Shown here piece by piece: positions 28,359 through 37,145 of a stretch of 64,000 nucleotides of DNA. The stretch covers positions 1-64,000 of the forward strand of contig CAWELJ010000005.1 in NCBI GenBank assembly GCA_963809825.1, read 5' to 3'. Below the pieces are notes generated by a model. That model had not been told where the DNA came from. It did not search any database and worked only from the letters and a program-made list of their open reading frames with translations. The translations under genes and the position numbers were made by a program. Within the stretch, counting starts at the first letter, position 1. Each line of letters begins with the position of its first letter. This DNA is from Bog-473 sp963809825 (GTDB lineage: Bacteria; Actinomycetota; Acidimicrobiia; Acidimicrobiales; RAAP-2).

Positions 28359-30330
28359 GCCGTCCCCTGGTCTTCCTGGGCCCGTCGCTGCGTCTCGACA
28401 CGGCGCGCCGGCTGTGCGACGCCGAGTACCACCCGCCCATCGCGCGGGGCGACCTGGCCCGTCTCGTCCCGCCCGGAAGCGCACCGCGGGTCATCGGCAT
28501 CGTCGACGGCGCGTTCCTGCATGCCGTGGCCGTGAGCCCCAACGAGATCCTCCACGCCCTGCGCGCCGGCCACGACGTGTACGGCGCCGCCAGCATGGGC
28601 GCGCTGCGGGCGGTCGAGCTGGCCCCGTTCGGCATGGTCGGCGTGGGGCAGGTCCACCGGCGCTACGCCTCGGGCCTCACCGAGCGCGACGACGAGGTCG
28701 CGGTCGCGTACGACCCTGTCAGCGGACGGCCGCTCTCCGACGCGCTCGTCTCCATGCGCGTCGGGTTCGAGGAGGCGGCCGCCGCGGGCCTCATCGACGG
28801 GGCGACGGCCACCCACGCCACCGAGGTCGCCGCCGCCCTGCATTTCGCCGACCGCACGTACCGCCGGGTGGTGGGTGCACTGAGGTCCCTGGCGCCGCAC
28901 GACCACCGGGCGCTGCTGGAGTTCCTCCGTTACGACGCCACGGACGTCAAGGCGGCCGACGCCCGGGAGCTCCTCCGCCGCCTGGCCACGGCGGCGCCGG
29001 CGGCGCGGCCCCGCCCCGCTGCCGCCGTGCCGCCGCACCGGCACTGCGTCCGGCCGTGCGCGGTCGATCGCCTGCCCCGGGCGCCCAAGCAGCCCGGATG
29101 GGCCTCCGTGCGCACCGTGCCTCCCGACGTCACCGAGACCACGCTGCGCCGGGCGCGGCCGCTGGCCGGCATCACCCGGGTCGCCGACGTGACCGGGCTC
29201 GACCGGCTCGGCCTCCCGTGCTTCAGCGCGGTCGCGCCGGGACTCACGATCTCGACGTTCGCCGGCAAGTCGCTCGACCCCGCCCAGGCCCGGGTGGGCG
29301 CCCAGATGGAGGCCTTCGAGACCGCAGTGGCCCACCGGCCGCCCGTTGCGACGCGCAGGGGCCGGCGCGGCCAGTTGCCCGGCCGGACCCTCGCCGTCGA
29401 TGACGACCTGGCGCTGGACTGGGTCGAGGGCTGGGATCTCGCAACGGGCGACACGGTCTGGGTGCCGGTCGACGCCGTCTGGTTCCGCCGCGGCGCGCGG
29501 GTCCCGTGGCGCCGCGACTCCAACGGTCTCGCGTCGGGCAATTCCCTCACCGAGGCGCTCGCCCACGGCCTGGCGGAGGTCATCGAGCGTGATGCCATGA
29601 CCCTCCAGGCCCTGGCCTGTGACTACGCGGCGACGCCGCATCTGCTGGCGCTGGTGGCGAGGGCCGGCCGGCCCGCCGCGCCCCGCGCGGATTCGAGGCG
29701 GCGCCCGAGCTCGACTATCCGTTCGTGGAGATGGGATCGCTCCCACGACCGCTGCGCGAGGCCGTCGACCGCATCACGGCCGCGGGAGCCCGCGTCGACC
29801 TGCGCGCCATGACGTCCGACATCGCCGTGCCCGCCTTCGTGGCGCTCATCGACGAGCCGGCGGGCGGCGGCCTGGCCCAGACCCACGCCGGCTACGGCTG
29901 CCATCCCGACGCCGCCGTGGCGGCCCGGCGGGCCGTCACCGAGGCGGCCCAGGGCCGTGCCGGGTACATCCAGGGTGGGCGGGAGGACCTCCACCTGCCC
30001 GCCGTCAGGGAGCGGGCGGAGCCGACCGGCGGGTGGTTCGGCACCGGGGTGCCGCGGGCCGACTTCGGAAGCTTCGCGTCGCGCGCGCTGCCCGACGCCG
30101 TCGACGACGTGCACTGGATGCTCGGCGCGTTGCGCGCCGCCGGGCTCGGCGAGGTCATCGCGGTGGACCTCTCGCTCCCCGGCGTGCCGCTTTCGGTCGT
30201 CAAGGTGCTCGTGCCCGGTGCGGAGGCACCCCTCGACCTGTGGTCGCCGCGCCGCGGCGACTTCGGCTGGCGGGCCCGCCGGCTGATCGCGGCCATGGTG
30301 GCCAAGTGCGATCCCGTGGGTGTGGCCTAG
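28355..30330 (+). CDS. TfuA-YcaO fusion, predicted peptide thioamidation enzyme (one frameshift)
   Basis: The GTG start at 28355 overlaps the stop of the HExxH gene. Residues 1-150 are a TfuA domain: FLGPSL, IVDGAFLHAVAVSPNEIL, then YGAASMGALRAVELAPFGM and ERDDEVAVAY. Without a stop the frame runs through an Arg/Ala/Pro linker into YcaO: GITRVADVTGLDRLGLP, AGKSLDPAQARVGAQMEAFE, and SNGLASGNSLTEALAHGLAE followed by VIERDA. Near 29690 one T appears lost (RAD|FEAAPELDYPFVEMGS). The rest continues in the next frame with TEAAQGRAGYIQGGREDLH, the ATP-binding 'RxxxIxGxRED' element, to 30330. TfuA-YcaO pairs install backbone thioamides. No E1-like azoline partner or PxPxP tail is present. About 658 residues are expected. 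Confidence 0.8.
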
Positions 30331-31508
30331 AGCCGGAACACGACCTTGATGGCGTGAGAGGTGGGGCGGTCGATGGCCGTCTGAATGGCTTCCCGGTAGT
30401 CCTCGAGCCCGAACTCGTGCGTCACCACGACCGAGTCGGGCAGCAGGCCGGCGGCGAGCACGTCGAGGGCGCGGTCGACCGAGTGCCGGCCCGCCCCGCC
30501 GGCCAGCCCCGGCGCCGACGACGCGTCGACGGTGTGGTCGATGGAGCCCACCAGGGCGGCCTCCTTGTACCAGATCGGCGTGAGGTCGACCTCGCTGATC
30601 CCGGCCGCGCCGAGGAGCAGCACCGTGCCCCGATGGGCGACGGCGCGCAACGCCTCGGTGACCGACTGGGGCGACCCGACCGCCTCGACCACGTAGGGGA
30701 ACCCGCCCATCAGCATCTGGTGGCGCTTGCGCCCGACCACGCGCGACCCGCTCAACGCGGCCAGCTCCTCCCAGTGCCCGTTGTCGGGGTCGCCCAGCAC
30801 CACGTGGTCGGCGCCGCAGGCCGTGGCCGCCGCACCCTGGTGCGGGTGGCGGGCCAGCACGGTGACGGGGGAGCGGGGGAACAGACCGCGCAGCGCGGCC
30901 AGGGCGGCCAGGCCGATGATGCCCCCGCCGACGACGAGCACCGGGTCACCGTCGGCGGGCCCGGCCCGCAGCAGGCCGTGGCAGGCGATGGAGACCGGCT
31001 CGTACAGGCTGGCGCCCCTCTCCGCGATGGCGTCGGGGAGCGGGTGGAGCATGGACTCGTGCGCCAGCACGGTGTCGGCCCAACCGCCGCCCAGGTCCAT
31101 GGTGTACCCGAGCGAGCGGCCCGAGCTCAGGATGCGGCTGTCGAGGTTGAGGCACGAAGACGTCCAGCCGCGAGCGCAGTTGGCGCACGGCGGGTCGATC
31201 CCCCGGGGCAGGCACGGGATGCACGGGTCGACGACGACGCGCGTCCCGGTCGCCAGCGAACACCCGGGGCCCGTCTCGACGATGCGGCCCGCCGTCTCGT
31301 GGCCGAGCACGAAGGGAAAGGTGCCGATGGAGGCCAAGGTGGGCGACGGCCCCGTGTTGTGGGCGAACAGGTGCAGGTCGCTGCCGCAGATGCCCCCGGT
31401 CGTCACCGCGACCCGCGCCCAGGACGGGCCCGGGAGCGCGGGTTCGGGGAGCTCGGCCAGCGAGGCGGGGAACGCGGGGTCCACCATGTCGAACACGACG
31501 GCGCGCAC
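30327..31508 (-). CDS. Zinc-dependent medium-chain alcohol dehydrogenase
   Basis: The start is GTG 31508 (VRAVVFDMVDPAFP), giving 393 residues. Catalytic zinc ligands are C41 in GICGSD and H70-E71 in VLGHETAG. A structural zinc site is suggested by the Cys group from C96 to C119 (CIPC, CANC, SSC), and the Rossmann fold by VLVVGGGIIGLAAL. The family oxidises alcohols or sorbitol-like polyols with NAD(P). The stop overlaps the end of the convergent YcaO frame by three bases. A link to the RiPP locus is not supported, as it is transcribed towards it. Confidence 0.85.
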   Translation of the reverse strand: MRAVVFDMVDPAFPASLAELPEPALPGPSWARVAVTTGGICGSDLHLFAHNTGPSPTLASIGTFPFVLGHETAGRIVETGPGCSLATGTRVVVDPCIPCLPRGIDPPCANCARGWTSSCLNLDSRILSSGRSLGYTMDLGGGWADTVLAHESMLHPLPDAIAERGASLYEPVSIACHGLLRAGPADGDPVLVVGGGIIGLAALAALRGLFPRSPVTVLARHPHQGAAATACGADHVVLGDPDNGHWEELAALSGSRVVGRKRHQMLMGGFPYVVEAVGSPQSVTEALRAVAHRGTVLLLGAAGISEVDLTPIWYKEAALVGSIDHTVDASSAPGLAGGAGRHSVDRALDVLAAGLLPDSVVVTHEFGLEDYREAIQTAIDRPTSHAIKVVFRL

Positions 31509-31572
31509 CGTGCGAGCGTAGGCGCGGCCGGCGGCCGCCCCACGGGCGGGTGCAGGCCTAAGGTGCCCGACG

Positions 31573-32445
31573 ATGCGCGTCCCCGACGCCACGCTCGACG
31601 AGGTGCGCCGGCACGGCTACTCGCTGCTCGAGGGGTTCCTCGATCCCGACGAGCTGGCCGCCGCCCAGGACGCGCTGTGGAAGCACTTCCCCCGGCCCGA
31701 GGACTACTTCGACGACCCCGCCCGCTTCGACCGGTTCGCCGGGAGCCAGTTCGCCGGCGTGGAGGAGTTCCCCTACCGCTCGTGGGACCTCAACCGCCTG
31801 GCGGTTCACCCCGACCTCGTCGATGCGGCCGAGCGCTTCCTGGAGACCACGGAGCTCCACCTCTACAAGGTGGAGCTCTGGGCCAAGTACGCCGGCGCCG
31901 TCGACTACGACCAGCCACTGCACCGCGACTACGGCAGCCACAGCCTGGTCGTGCCGCGCCCCGAGCCCCGGTACCAGCAGCTGACGACGTTCGTCTACCT
32001 CTCCGATGTCACCGAGGAGGACGGGCCCACCTGCATCGTCCCCTACGAGAGCGGCCGGGACGTCCCCTGGACCCCGCTGTACCTCCCTTTCGGGGAGCTG
32101 GCCGAGGCCGAGGTGCGCTGCACCGGCCCGGCGGGGTCCCTTCTCGTCTACCGGACCGACATCCTGCACCGCGGCTCCGACTTCGGCGGGCCGAGGCGGT
32201 CACGCTTCTCGCTGCTGGCCGACTACCAGGTCCGCGGCACCACCTGGGGCGGCAAGATGGCCTGGCCCAAGCAGTCGCCCGAACGGTGGGCCAAGTTCAT
32301 CCCGCAGTGCAGCGTGCGCGAACGGGACCTGTTCGGCTTCCCCCGCCCCGGCGATCCCTACTGGGACGAGGGGACGCTGGCGGGAGTGGCGGCGCGGTAT
32401 CCGGGTCTCGACCTCGAGCCGTACCGGGAGTGCCTCGCTTCCTGA
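31573..32445 (+). CDS. PhyH-family Fe(II)/2-oxoglutarate dioxygenase
   Basis: The 290-residue protein has the facial triad H117-x-D119 in QPLHRDYGSH and H199 in TDILHRGSDF, with Arg in PRRSRFS for 2-oxoglutarate. The start is ATG 31573. The N-terminus HGYSLLEGFLDPDELAAAQD is typical of phytanoyl-CoA dioxygenase-like proteins, which hydroxylate lipids, halogenated compounds or secondary metabolites. It is divergent from the zinc dehydrogenase by 64 bases, so shared regulation is possible. The substrate is unknown. Confidence 0.82.
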   Translation: MRVPDATLDEVRRHGYSLLEGFLDPDELAAAQDALWKHFPRPEDYFDDPARFDRFAGSQFAGVEEFPYRSWDLNRLAVHPDLVDAAERFLETTELHLYKVELWAKYAGAVDYDQPLHRDYGSHSLVVPRPEPRYQQLTTFVYLSDVTEEDGPTCIVPYESGRDVPWTPLYLPFGELAEAEVRCTGPAGSLLVYRTDILHRGSDFGGPRRSRFSLLADYQVRGTTWGGKMAWPKQSPERWAKFIPQCSVRERDLFGFPRPGDPYWDEGTLAGVAARYPGLDLEPYRECLAS

Positions 32446-32498
32446 GCGTCCGTGGAGGCCGTGGCCTACGCTGCGGGTCCCGACGGAAGGGAGGGCAC

Positions 32499-32804
32499 AT
32501 GCCGGCACAGGTGATCTTGGAGTTCGAGGGCGTGACGACCAAGGAGTACGACGCGGTCAACAAGGAGCTCGGCATCGACATGGCGACCGGCACGGGCGAC
32601 TGGCCCGATGGGCTGCAGGTCCATGCGGCGGGGTTGAACGAGCAGGGTCATCTCGTGGTGACCGAGGTGTGGGACACCCCGGAGCACCAGGCGAGGTTCA
32701 TGGAGGAGCGCCTGGGCGAGGCCCTCGCCAAGGGTGGCATCACCGGCCCGCCCTCGAGCATCACGTGGATCGAGCTGGTCGCCCACCACCGTCCCGGCGA
32801 CTGA
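32499..32804 (+). CDS. Small dimeric alpha/beta-barrel-like protein
   Basis: A 101-residue protein from ATG 32499 with GGAGGG-type spacing upstream. VILEFEGVTTKEYDAVNKEL, then VHAAGLNEQGHLVVTEVWDT and HQARFMEERLGEALAKGG, has the beta-alpha-beta pattern of EthD/ABM-like ferredoxin-fold proteins. No catalytic role can be assigned. It is 53 bases after the PhyH gene on the same strand, probably cotranscribed. Confidence 0.6.
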   Translation: MPAQVILEFEGVTTKEYDAVNKELGIDMATGTGDWPDGLQVHAAGLNEQGHLVVTEVWDTPEHQARFMEERLGEALAKGGITGPPSSITWIELVAHHRPGD

Positions 32805-32857
32805 CTACTCCCGGTCCCGGGACGGTGCCGGCGCGGCGCCGAGCTCGGCGATGAGGC

Positions 32858-32947
32858 CTCATTCAGGGCGAGAAGCGGGGCCGCTGGATGTGGTGGCGGA
32901 TCGTCCCCGCGCAGATGGAGCGGTTGCGGGCCCTCCTCGGAGGATGA
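32858..32947 (+). pseudogene. Remnant of an ArsR-family regulator (C-terminal end only)
   Basis: The codons from 32858 to TGA 32945-32947 read LIQGEKRGRWMWWRIVPAQM and then ERLRALLGG. This matches the wing and final helix of ArsR/SmtB regulators (GLI.GEKRGRW..YRLVPE..). The helix-turn-helix region upstream is absent, and an in-frame TGA stands two codons before the conserved part. It ends 19 bases before the arsM start, the usual arsR-arsM order, so I interpret it as a truncated arsR. Confidence 0.6.
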
Positions 32948-32966
32948 GGGACGGAAGGGGATCGAC

Positions 32967-33815
32967 ATGACCTCGTCGGACGCAGAGAAGATCCACGTCG
33001 CCGTGCGGGAGCACTACGCCCGGGCGGCCAAGGAAGCTGGTTCGTGCTGCGACACCACCGGCAGCGCCCCGGATCTCATCGGCCGCACGCTGTATTCGGA
33101 CGAGGACGCCGAAGCGCTGCCCGAGACCGCGCTCTCGGCATCGCTCGGCTGCGGCAACCCGACGATGCTCGCCGATCTGCAACCGGGTGAGGTCGTCCTC
33201 GACCTCGGCTCGGGTGGGGGCATCGACGTGCTCCTCTCGGCCCGACGTGTCGCCCCGTCCGGCAAGGCCTACGGCCTCGACATGACTCCCGAAATGCTCG
33301 ACCTGGCCCGCCGCAACCAGGCCGACGCCGGCGTGACGAACGCCGAATTCCTCGAGGGGACCATGGAGGCGGTGCCGCTCCCGGACGAGTCGGTCGACGT
33401 GATCATCTCGAATTGCGTGGTCAACCTGTCACCGGACAAGCCCGCGGTGTTGCGGGAGGCGTGCCGCGTCCTGCGTCCCGGTGGGCGGCTCGCGATCTCG
33501 GACATCGTGCTGCGCCGGCCCTTGCCGCCCGACGTCGTGCAGGTCATGGGACTGTGGACGGGATGCGTCAGCGGTGCCCTCCTCCAGGCCGACTACGCCG
33601 AGGAACTGGCGAATGCCGGCTTCGGCGAGGTCACCATCGAGCCGACGCACGTCTACGACCGCGCCGATCTGGTGGCCATGGCCGGAGACCTCTCCTCGCG
33701 CGGAGCCATCCCTGCCTCAATGGACCTCCAGGACACGCTCGACCTCCTGGACGGTGCGATCATGAGCGCCTTCGTGAGAGCCCGTAAGCCTGCGGAAGAG
33801 GCGATCGGGGCATAG
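32967..33815 (+). CDS. arsM: Arsenite S-adenosylmethionine methyltransferase
   Basis: The 282-residue protein has the SAM-binding motif VLDLGSGGGIDVLLSARRV and the ArsM cysteines: C62 in SLGCGNP, C150 in ISNCVVNLSPDK and C200 in WTGCVSGAL, plus C27-C28 near the N-terminus. The 50-residue spacing of the last two matches the As(III)-binding pair of characterised ArsM. It methylates trivalent arsenic to volatile or less retained forms in the cytoplasm. GGAAGGGG lies shortly before ATG 32967. The upstream regulator is only a remnant, so expression may be constitutive or controlled in trans. Confidence 0.9.
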   Translation: MTSSDAEKIHVAVREHYARAAKEAGSCCDTTGSAPDLIGRTLYSDEDAEALPETALSASLGCGNPTMLADLQPGEVVLDLGSGGGIDVLLSARRVAPSGKAYGLDMTPEMLDLARRNQADAGVTNAEFLEGTMEAVPLPDESVDVIISNCVVNLSPDKPAVLREACRVLRPGGRLAISDIVLRRPLPPDVVQVMGLWTGCVSGALLQADYAEELANAGFGEVTIEPTHVYDRADLVAMAGDLSSRGAIPASMDLQDTLDLLDGAIMSAFVRARKPAEEAIGA

Positions 33816-33855
33816 TCGCCCCCGGGCACGGTCAGTCGGCCTGTCCCGCAGTCGT

Positions 33856-34497
33856 CTACGGCGCCAGCAGCTTGATGGCGGCCTCCCGGTTGGGGACGCC
33901 GAGCTTGCGCAGAATGGCGGAGACATGGCTGCGGACGGTGGTCGGTGAGACGAACAGCCGCTCGGAGATCTCGGCTGTCGACGCACCGGCCCGCATCAGC
34001 TCGAGCACGTCCCACTCCCGGCCGGTGAGCCGGGCGGCCGGCCCCTCGGGGACGGCGACGCGTCGGTGCTCGCGGTCGCGGAACTCCTCGACGAGGCGGG
34101 CCACGAGGGTTCCCGGGAGGGTCGCCTCACCGTTGAGCACCCGGTGCAGGGCGTCTCCGATCCTGTCCTCGTCCATCCCCTTGAGCAGGTAGCCCGACGC
34201 CCCCGCCCGCAGCGCGTCGAAGAGGTCCTCGTCCTGACGCGACACGGTCAGCATCACGACCGCCGTGTCGGGGAGCGCCGCGGTGATGCGGGCGGCGGCG
34301 GCGATCCCGCTGCCGGGCATGTTGATGTCGAGCAGGCAGACGTCGGGCTGCGCGCGCTCGGCTTCGAGGAGCGCCGACTCGGCGTCGGCCGCCTCGGCGC
34401 AGACCCGGAAGTCGCCCCTCTTCTCGAGCGCGGCGCGCACCATGGCGCGGGTCCTGGCGTGGTCGTCCGCCAGGAGGACGTCGATGGGCTGGGTCAT
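33856..34497 (-). CDS. NarL/LuxR-type response regulator
   Basis: The 213-residue protein has a receiver domain with D11-D12 and phospho-acceptor D57 in CLLDINMPG, T/S at MLTVS and K at YLLKGMD. A LuxR helix-turn-helix occupies about 145-210 (LTGREWDVLELMRAGASTAE then ISERLFVSPTTVRSHVSAIL). The ATG at 34497 overlaps the stop of the histidine kinase gene by four bases, so the two form a coupled two-component system. Confidence 0.92.
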   Translation of the reverse strand: MTQPIDVLLADDHARTRAMVRAALEKRGDFRVCAEAADAESALLEAERAQPDVCLLDINMPGSGIAAAARITAALPDTAVVMLTVSRQDEDLFDALRAGASGYLLKGMDEDRIGDALHRVLNGEATLPGTLVARLVEEFRDREHRRVAVPEGPAARLTGREWDVLELMRAGASTAEISERLFVSPTTVRSHVSAILRKLGVPNREAAIKLLAP

Positions 34498-36093
34498 GGC
34501 ACCGCGACCTCGACGCGCGTCCCGCGCGCCGGGGCGGACTCGAGGTTGAGGGAGCCCCCGATGGACTCCGCCCGCTCCTTCATGCTGAGGAGTCCGAACC
34601 CGCTCGTGCCGGAGTCACCCTGGGGGTCGAACCCGCACCCGTCGTCCTCGACCACCAGCCGCACGCCGTCGGCCTGCTCGAGCTTGACCGTCACCTCGCG
34701 CGAGGCACCGTGCTTGGCGGCATTGGTCATCGCCTCCCGCAAGATGCGCAGCAGGTTCTCGGTCACGTCCCCGGGGATCTCGATGTCGTCCATCAGGTCG
34801 AGGTGGACCTCCATGTCGAGGCGGGCGCCGAGGTCCTCGGCCGTCTGGGCGACGGCGTTGGCCAGCGACTGCGGGCGCGCCGCCGAGAGGACGCTGATGG
34901 CCCGGCGGGCCTCGTCGAGGGCCCGGTCGGCGGCGTCGGCGAGCTGCCGCAGCTCGGGGGCACCGGCCGAGTCCCCGGTCGTGCGGCGCGTCTTGCTGGC
35001 GATGAACGCCAGCTCGTGGGCCAGGCCGTCGTGCAATTCGCGGGCGATCCGCCGCCGTTCCTCCGCGGTGGCCTGCTGCTCCAGCGTCTGGTGGGCGGCC
35101 CACTTGGAGAGCGCCAGCTCGAGGAGGTGGCCCAGCGCCTGGCACCGCTCCACGCACTCGTCCGGCACGGGCTCACCCCGGGTGGAGATGGCGAGCACGC
35201 CGTGGAGGGTCCCGTCCGGGCAGACGGGCACCCAGGCGCCGTGGGGGATGCCGGCGGGGCAGATCAGTGCTCCCAGCGTCGGCCCGACGTCCTCCGCGGC
35301 CAGTCGCGCCACGACCGGCCGGCCCGTCAGCACGGCCTGTTGCAGCGGCGGATGGTCGTCGAGGGGCCAGGTCCCCTCCAGCTCGTACCCGGAATCGTCG
35401 AACTGGGCCATGACCCCGACGATCCCGTCCTCGATCACCAGATACGACGCCCGCCGCACCTCCGAACCCGGGGGCGAAGCCATGTCCGCCGCCAGCCGGG
35501 TGCCCATTTCGATGATCGCAGGCGGGTCGACCATGAGCGTGAGCTGGCGGGCAGCCACGTTGACCGCCTTCTCCTGGAGCAGGAGCCGGCCGGTGCGCGC
35601 GTTCGACCTCGTCAGCCGGTCTCGCAGCACGTGGATGGAGAGGGAGAACATGATCGCGATGGACGCGAAGAGAAGCAGCCGCCGGGCGGTGGCGGCGGGG
35701 ATGTCGGGCGTGGCCAGCGAGACGCAGAAGACGGCGGCGACGACCAGGGCCACCACGGCGGTCGACTCCCAGCGCCGGCCGTAGAGCGCGACACCCACGA
35801 CGGGCATCAAGAGCAGCGCGCCGAGCCCGCTCGAGATGCCGCCGGTGGCGATCATGAGGAAGATCACCGACGCGATGTAGACGGTCGCCCGGGGCAGCAA
35901 GGTGGCGGGCATGGTCTTGAGGCGGACCACCGCCACGGTTCCGAGGCCGAGGAGCAGCGCCGTGCTCACCCAGAAGGCGGCGTAGTTGGTGGGTCCGGGC
36001 GGCCACCCCGCGCTCGAATTGGCCGATGACGGCGACCACGGCGAACGGCAGCGAGCGGGCAACCCGATCGTGGGTCGGCGTCGGGAACCGCAT
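34494..36093 (-). CDS. NarL-partner sensor histidine kinase (HisKA_3), one frameshift
   Basis: The start at ATG 36093 (MRFPTPTHDRVARSLPFAVV) reads in one frame to about 36000, then the coding continues in another as PTNYAAFWVSTALLLGLGTV. Several transmembrane helices follow, then a GAF-like sensor region (about 170-340). The dimerisation helix has the phospho-histidine in RRRIARELHDGLAHEL, and the ATPase domain shows EAMTNAAKHG and DDGCGFDP. About 532 residues are expected. The signal is unknown. The stop overlaps the response regulator start (ATGA). Confidence 0.85.
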
Positions 36094-36464
36094 GGGCCTG
36101 GTATCGGTTCGTCCCGGTGTTGTCCTGAGCGCTCCGTCGTCGAGCTTCCCCACACCCCGTGCCGACACGGGACCATCATGACGCCCGCGGCGCTCTCAGC
36201 CAGGGATTTCGGGTGATCCGGCCGGACCGCCCCGGCCCGCAGGACGCCGCGGAGCCGTTGCGCGGCCTCGGAGACCGCCTTCCTGCTCTTCGGCGCGGCA
36301 AGACCCGACGCGGAGGTGCCCGAGCGTCCAGATTCCTCAACGCCTTCTTCCTCTCGCCCGGAGCCGTCCAAAAGCTTCAACGCTGCTCAAGGCCCTGCTC
36401 GACGGCCCCGATGCCTAGGGGTCAGCACGTCAACCCGGACACAACCGAGAAGGAACGACCACCG
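36094..36464. other. Divergent intergenic region
   Basis: This lies between the histidine kinase (leftwards) and a secreted protein (rightwards). Open frames through it lack motifs. GAGAAGGAACG at about 36447-36457 is the ribosome binding site of the gene at 36465. I see nothing else definable. Confidence 0.4.
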
Positions 36465-37091
36465 ATGATGTTCACCAAGACTGCCAGGCTGTCCCGACGG
36501 ATGAAGATCGTCTCCGCCGTCATCGGGGTCTTGCTCGCCGGCGTGGGCGCCTACGCGGCGACGAACTGGGTGGTCGGGCTGAACGCGGGCTCCTCGGGTG
36601 AAGGGCAGTCGGCCACCATCTCGAACCTGACCGTCACCGCGGTGGCCTCCCCGGCGGCGACGAACCTGCTCTACCCCGGCGGCACGGGTGACGTCGTCGT
36701 GACGATCAGCAACCCGAACCCCTACCCGGTGACGATCACGGCGGTGCAGCTGCCGACGAACATCACCTACGCCACCGGCTACACGTCGAGCGCCCTGACG
36801 ACGACCCAGGTCGGCTGCCTGGCCGCCACGCCGAGCACGGTCACCTGGAACTTCTCGACCGGGACGAGTGGCAGTTCGCACACGCTCACCACCCCCTTGA
36901 CGGTCGGCGCCAGCGGCCAGGCCAACAACCCGCTGGCGGTGACCCTCACCAACGACGCCAGCATGGGGGCGGCCGCACCCGTCGCCTGTGCGGGAACCTT
37001 CTTCTCCCTGCCCTCCTTCACCGGGATCACGGCGACGGGCGGATCGGCGACCTCGACGACGACGCCGGCCACCGACGCCTGGACCGCCTGA
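36465..37091 (+). CDS. Secreted beta-rich protein of unknown function
   Basis: The start at ATG 36465 (a second ATG follows directly) gives about 208 residues. The signal anchor MKIVSAVIGVLLAGVGAYAA is followed by NWVVGLNAGSSGEGQSATIS, then a Thr/Ser/Asn-rich beta domain (PGGTGDVVVTISNPNPYPVT) and a Thr-rich tail. The NWVV...GSxGE element recurs in the next gene. It could be a surface or pilus-like subunit, but no class is recognised. Confidence 0.65.
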   Translation: MMFTKTARLSRRMKIVSAVIGVLLAGVGAYAATNWVVGLNAGSSGEGQSATISNLTVTAVASPAATNLLYPGGTGDVVVTISNPNPYPVTITAVQLPTNITYATGYTSSALTTTQVGCLAATPSTVTWNFSTGTSGSSHTLTTPLTVGASGQANNPLAVTLTNDASMGAAAPVACAGTFFSLPSFTGITATGGSATSTTTPATDAWTA

Positions 37092-37145
37092 TCAACCGTC
37101 CCATGGTTCCGGCGGGCCGAGGCAGGAGAGGAGGGAGAGCACGAC

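Noticed and set aside
27017..29746. 909-codon open frame on the minus strand opposite the RiPP genes
   Set aside because: Composition is Arg, Gly and Pro-rich without domains, while the plus strand encodes recognisable HExxH, TfuA and YcaO motifs.
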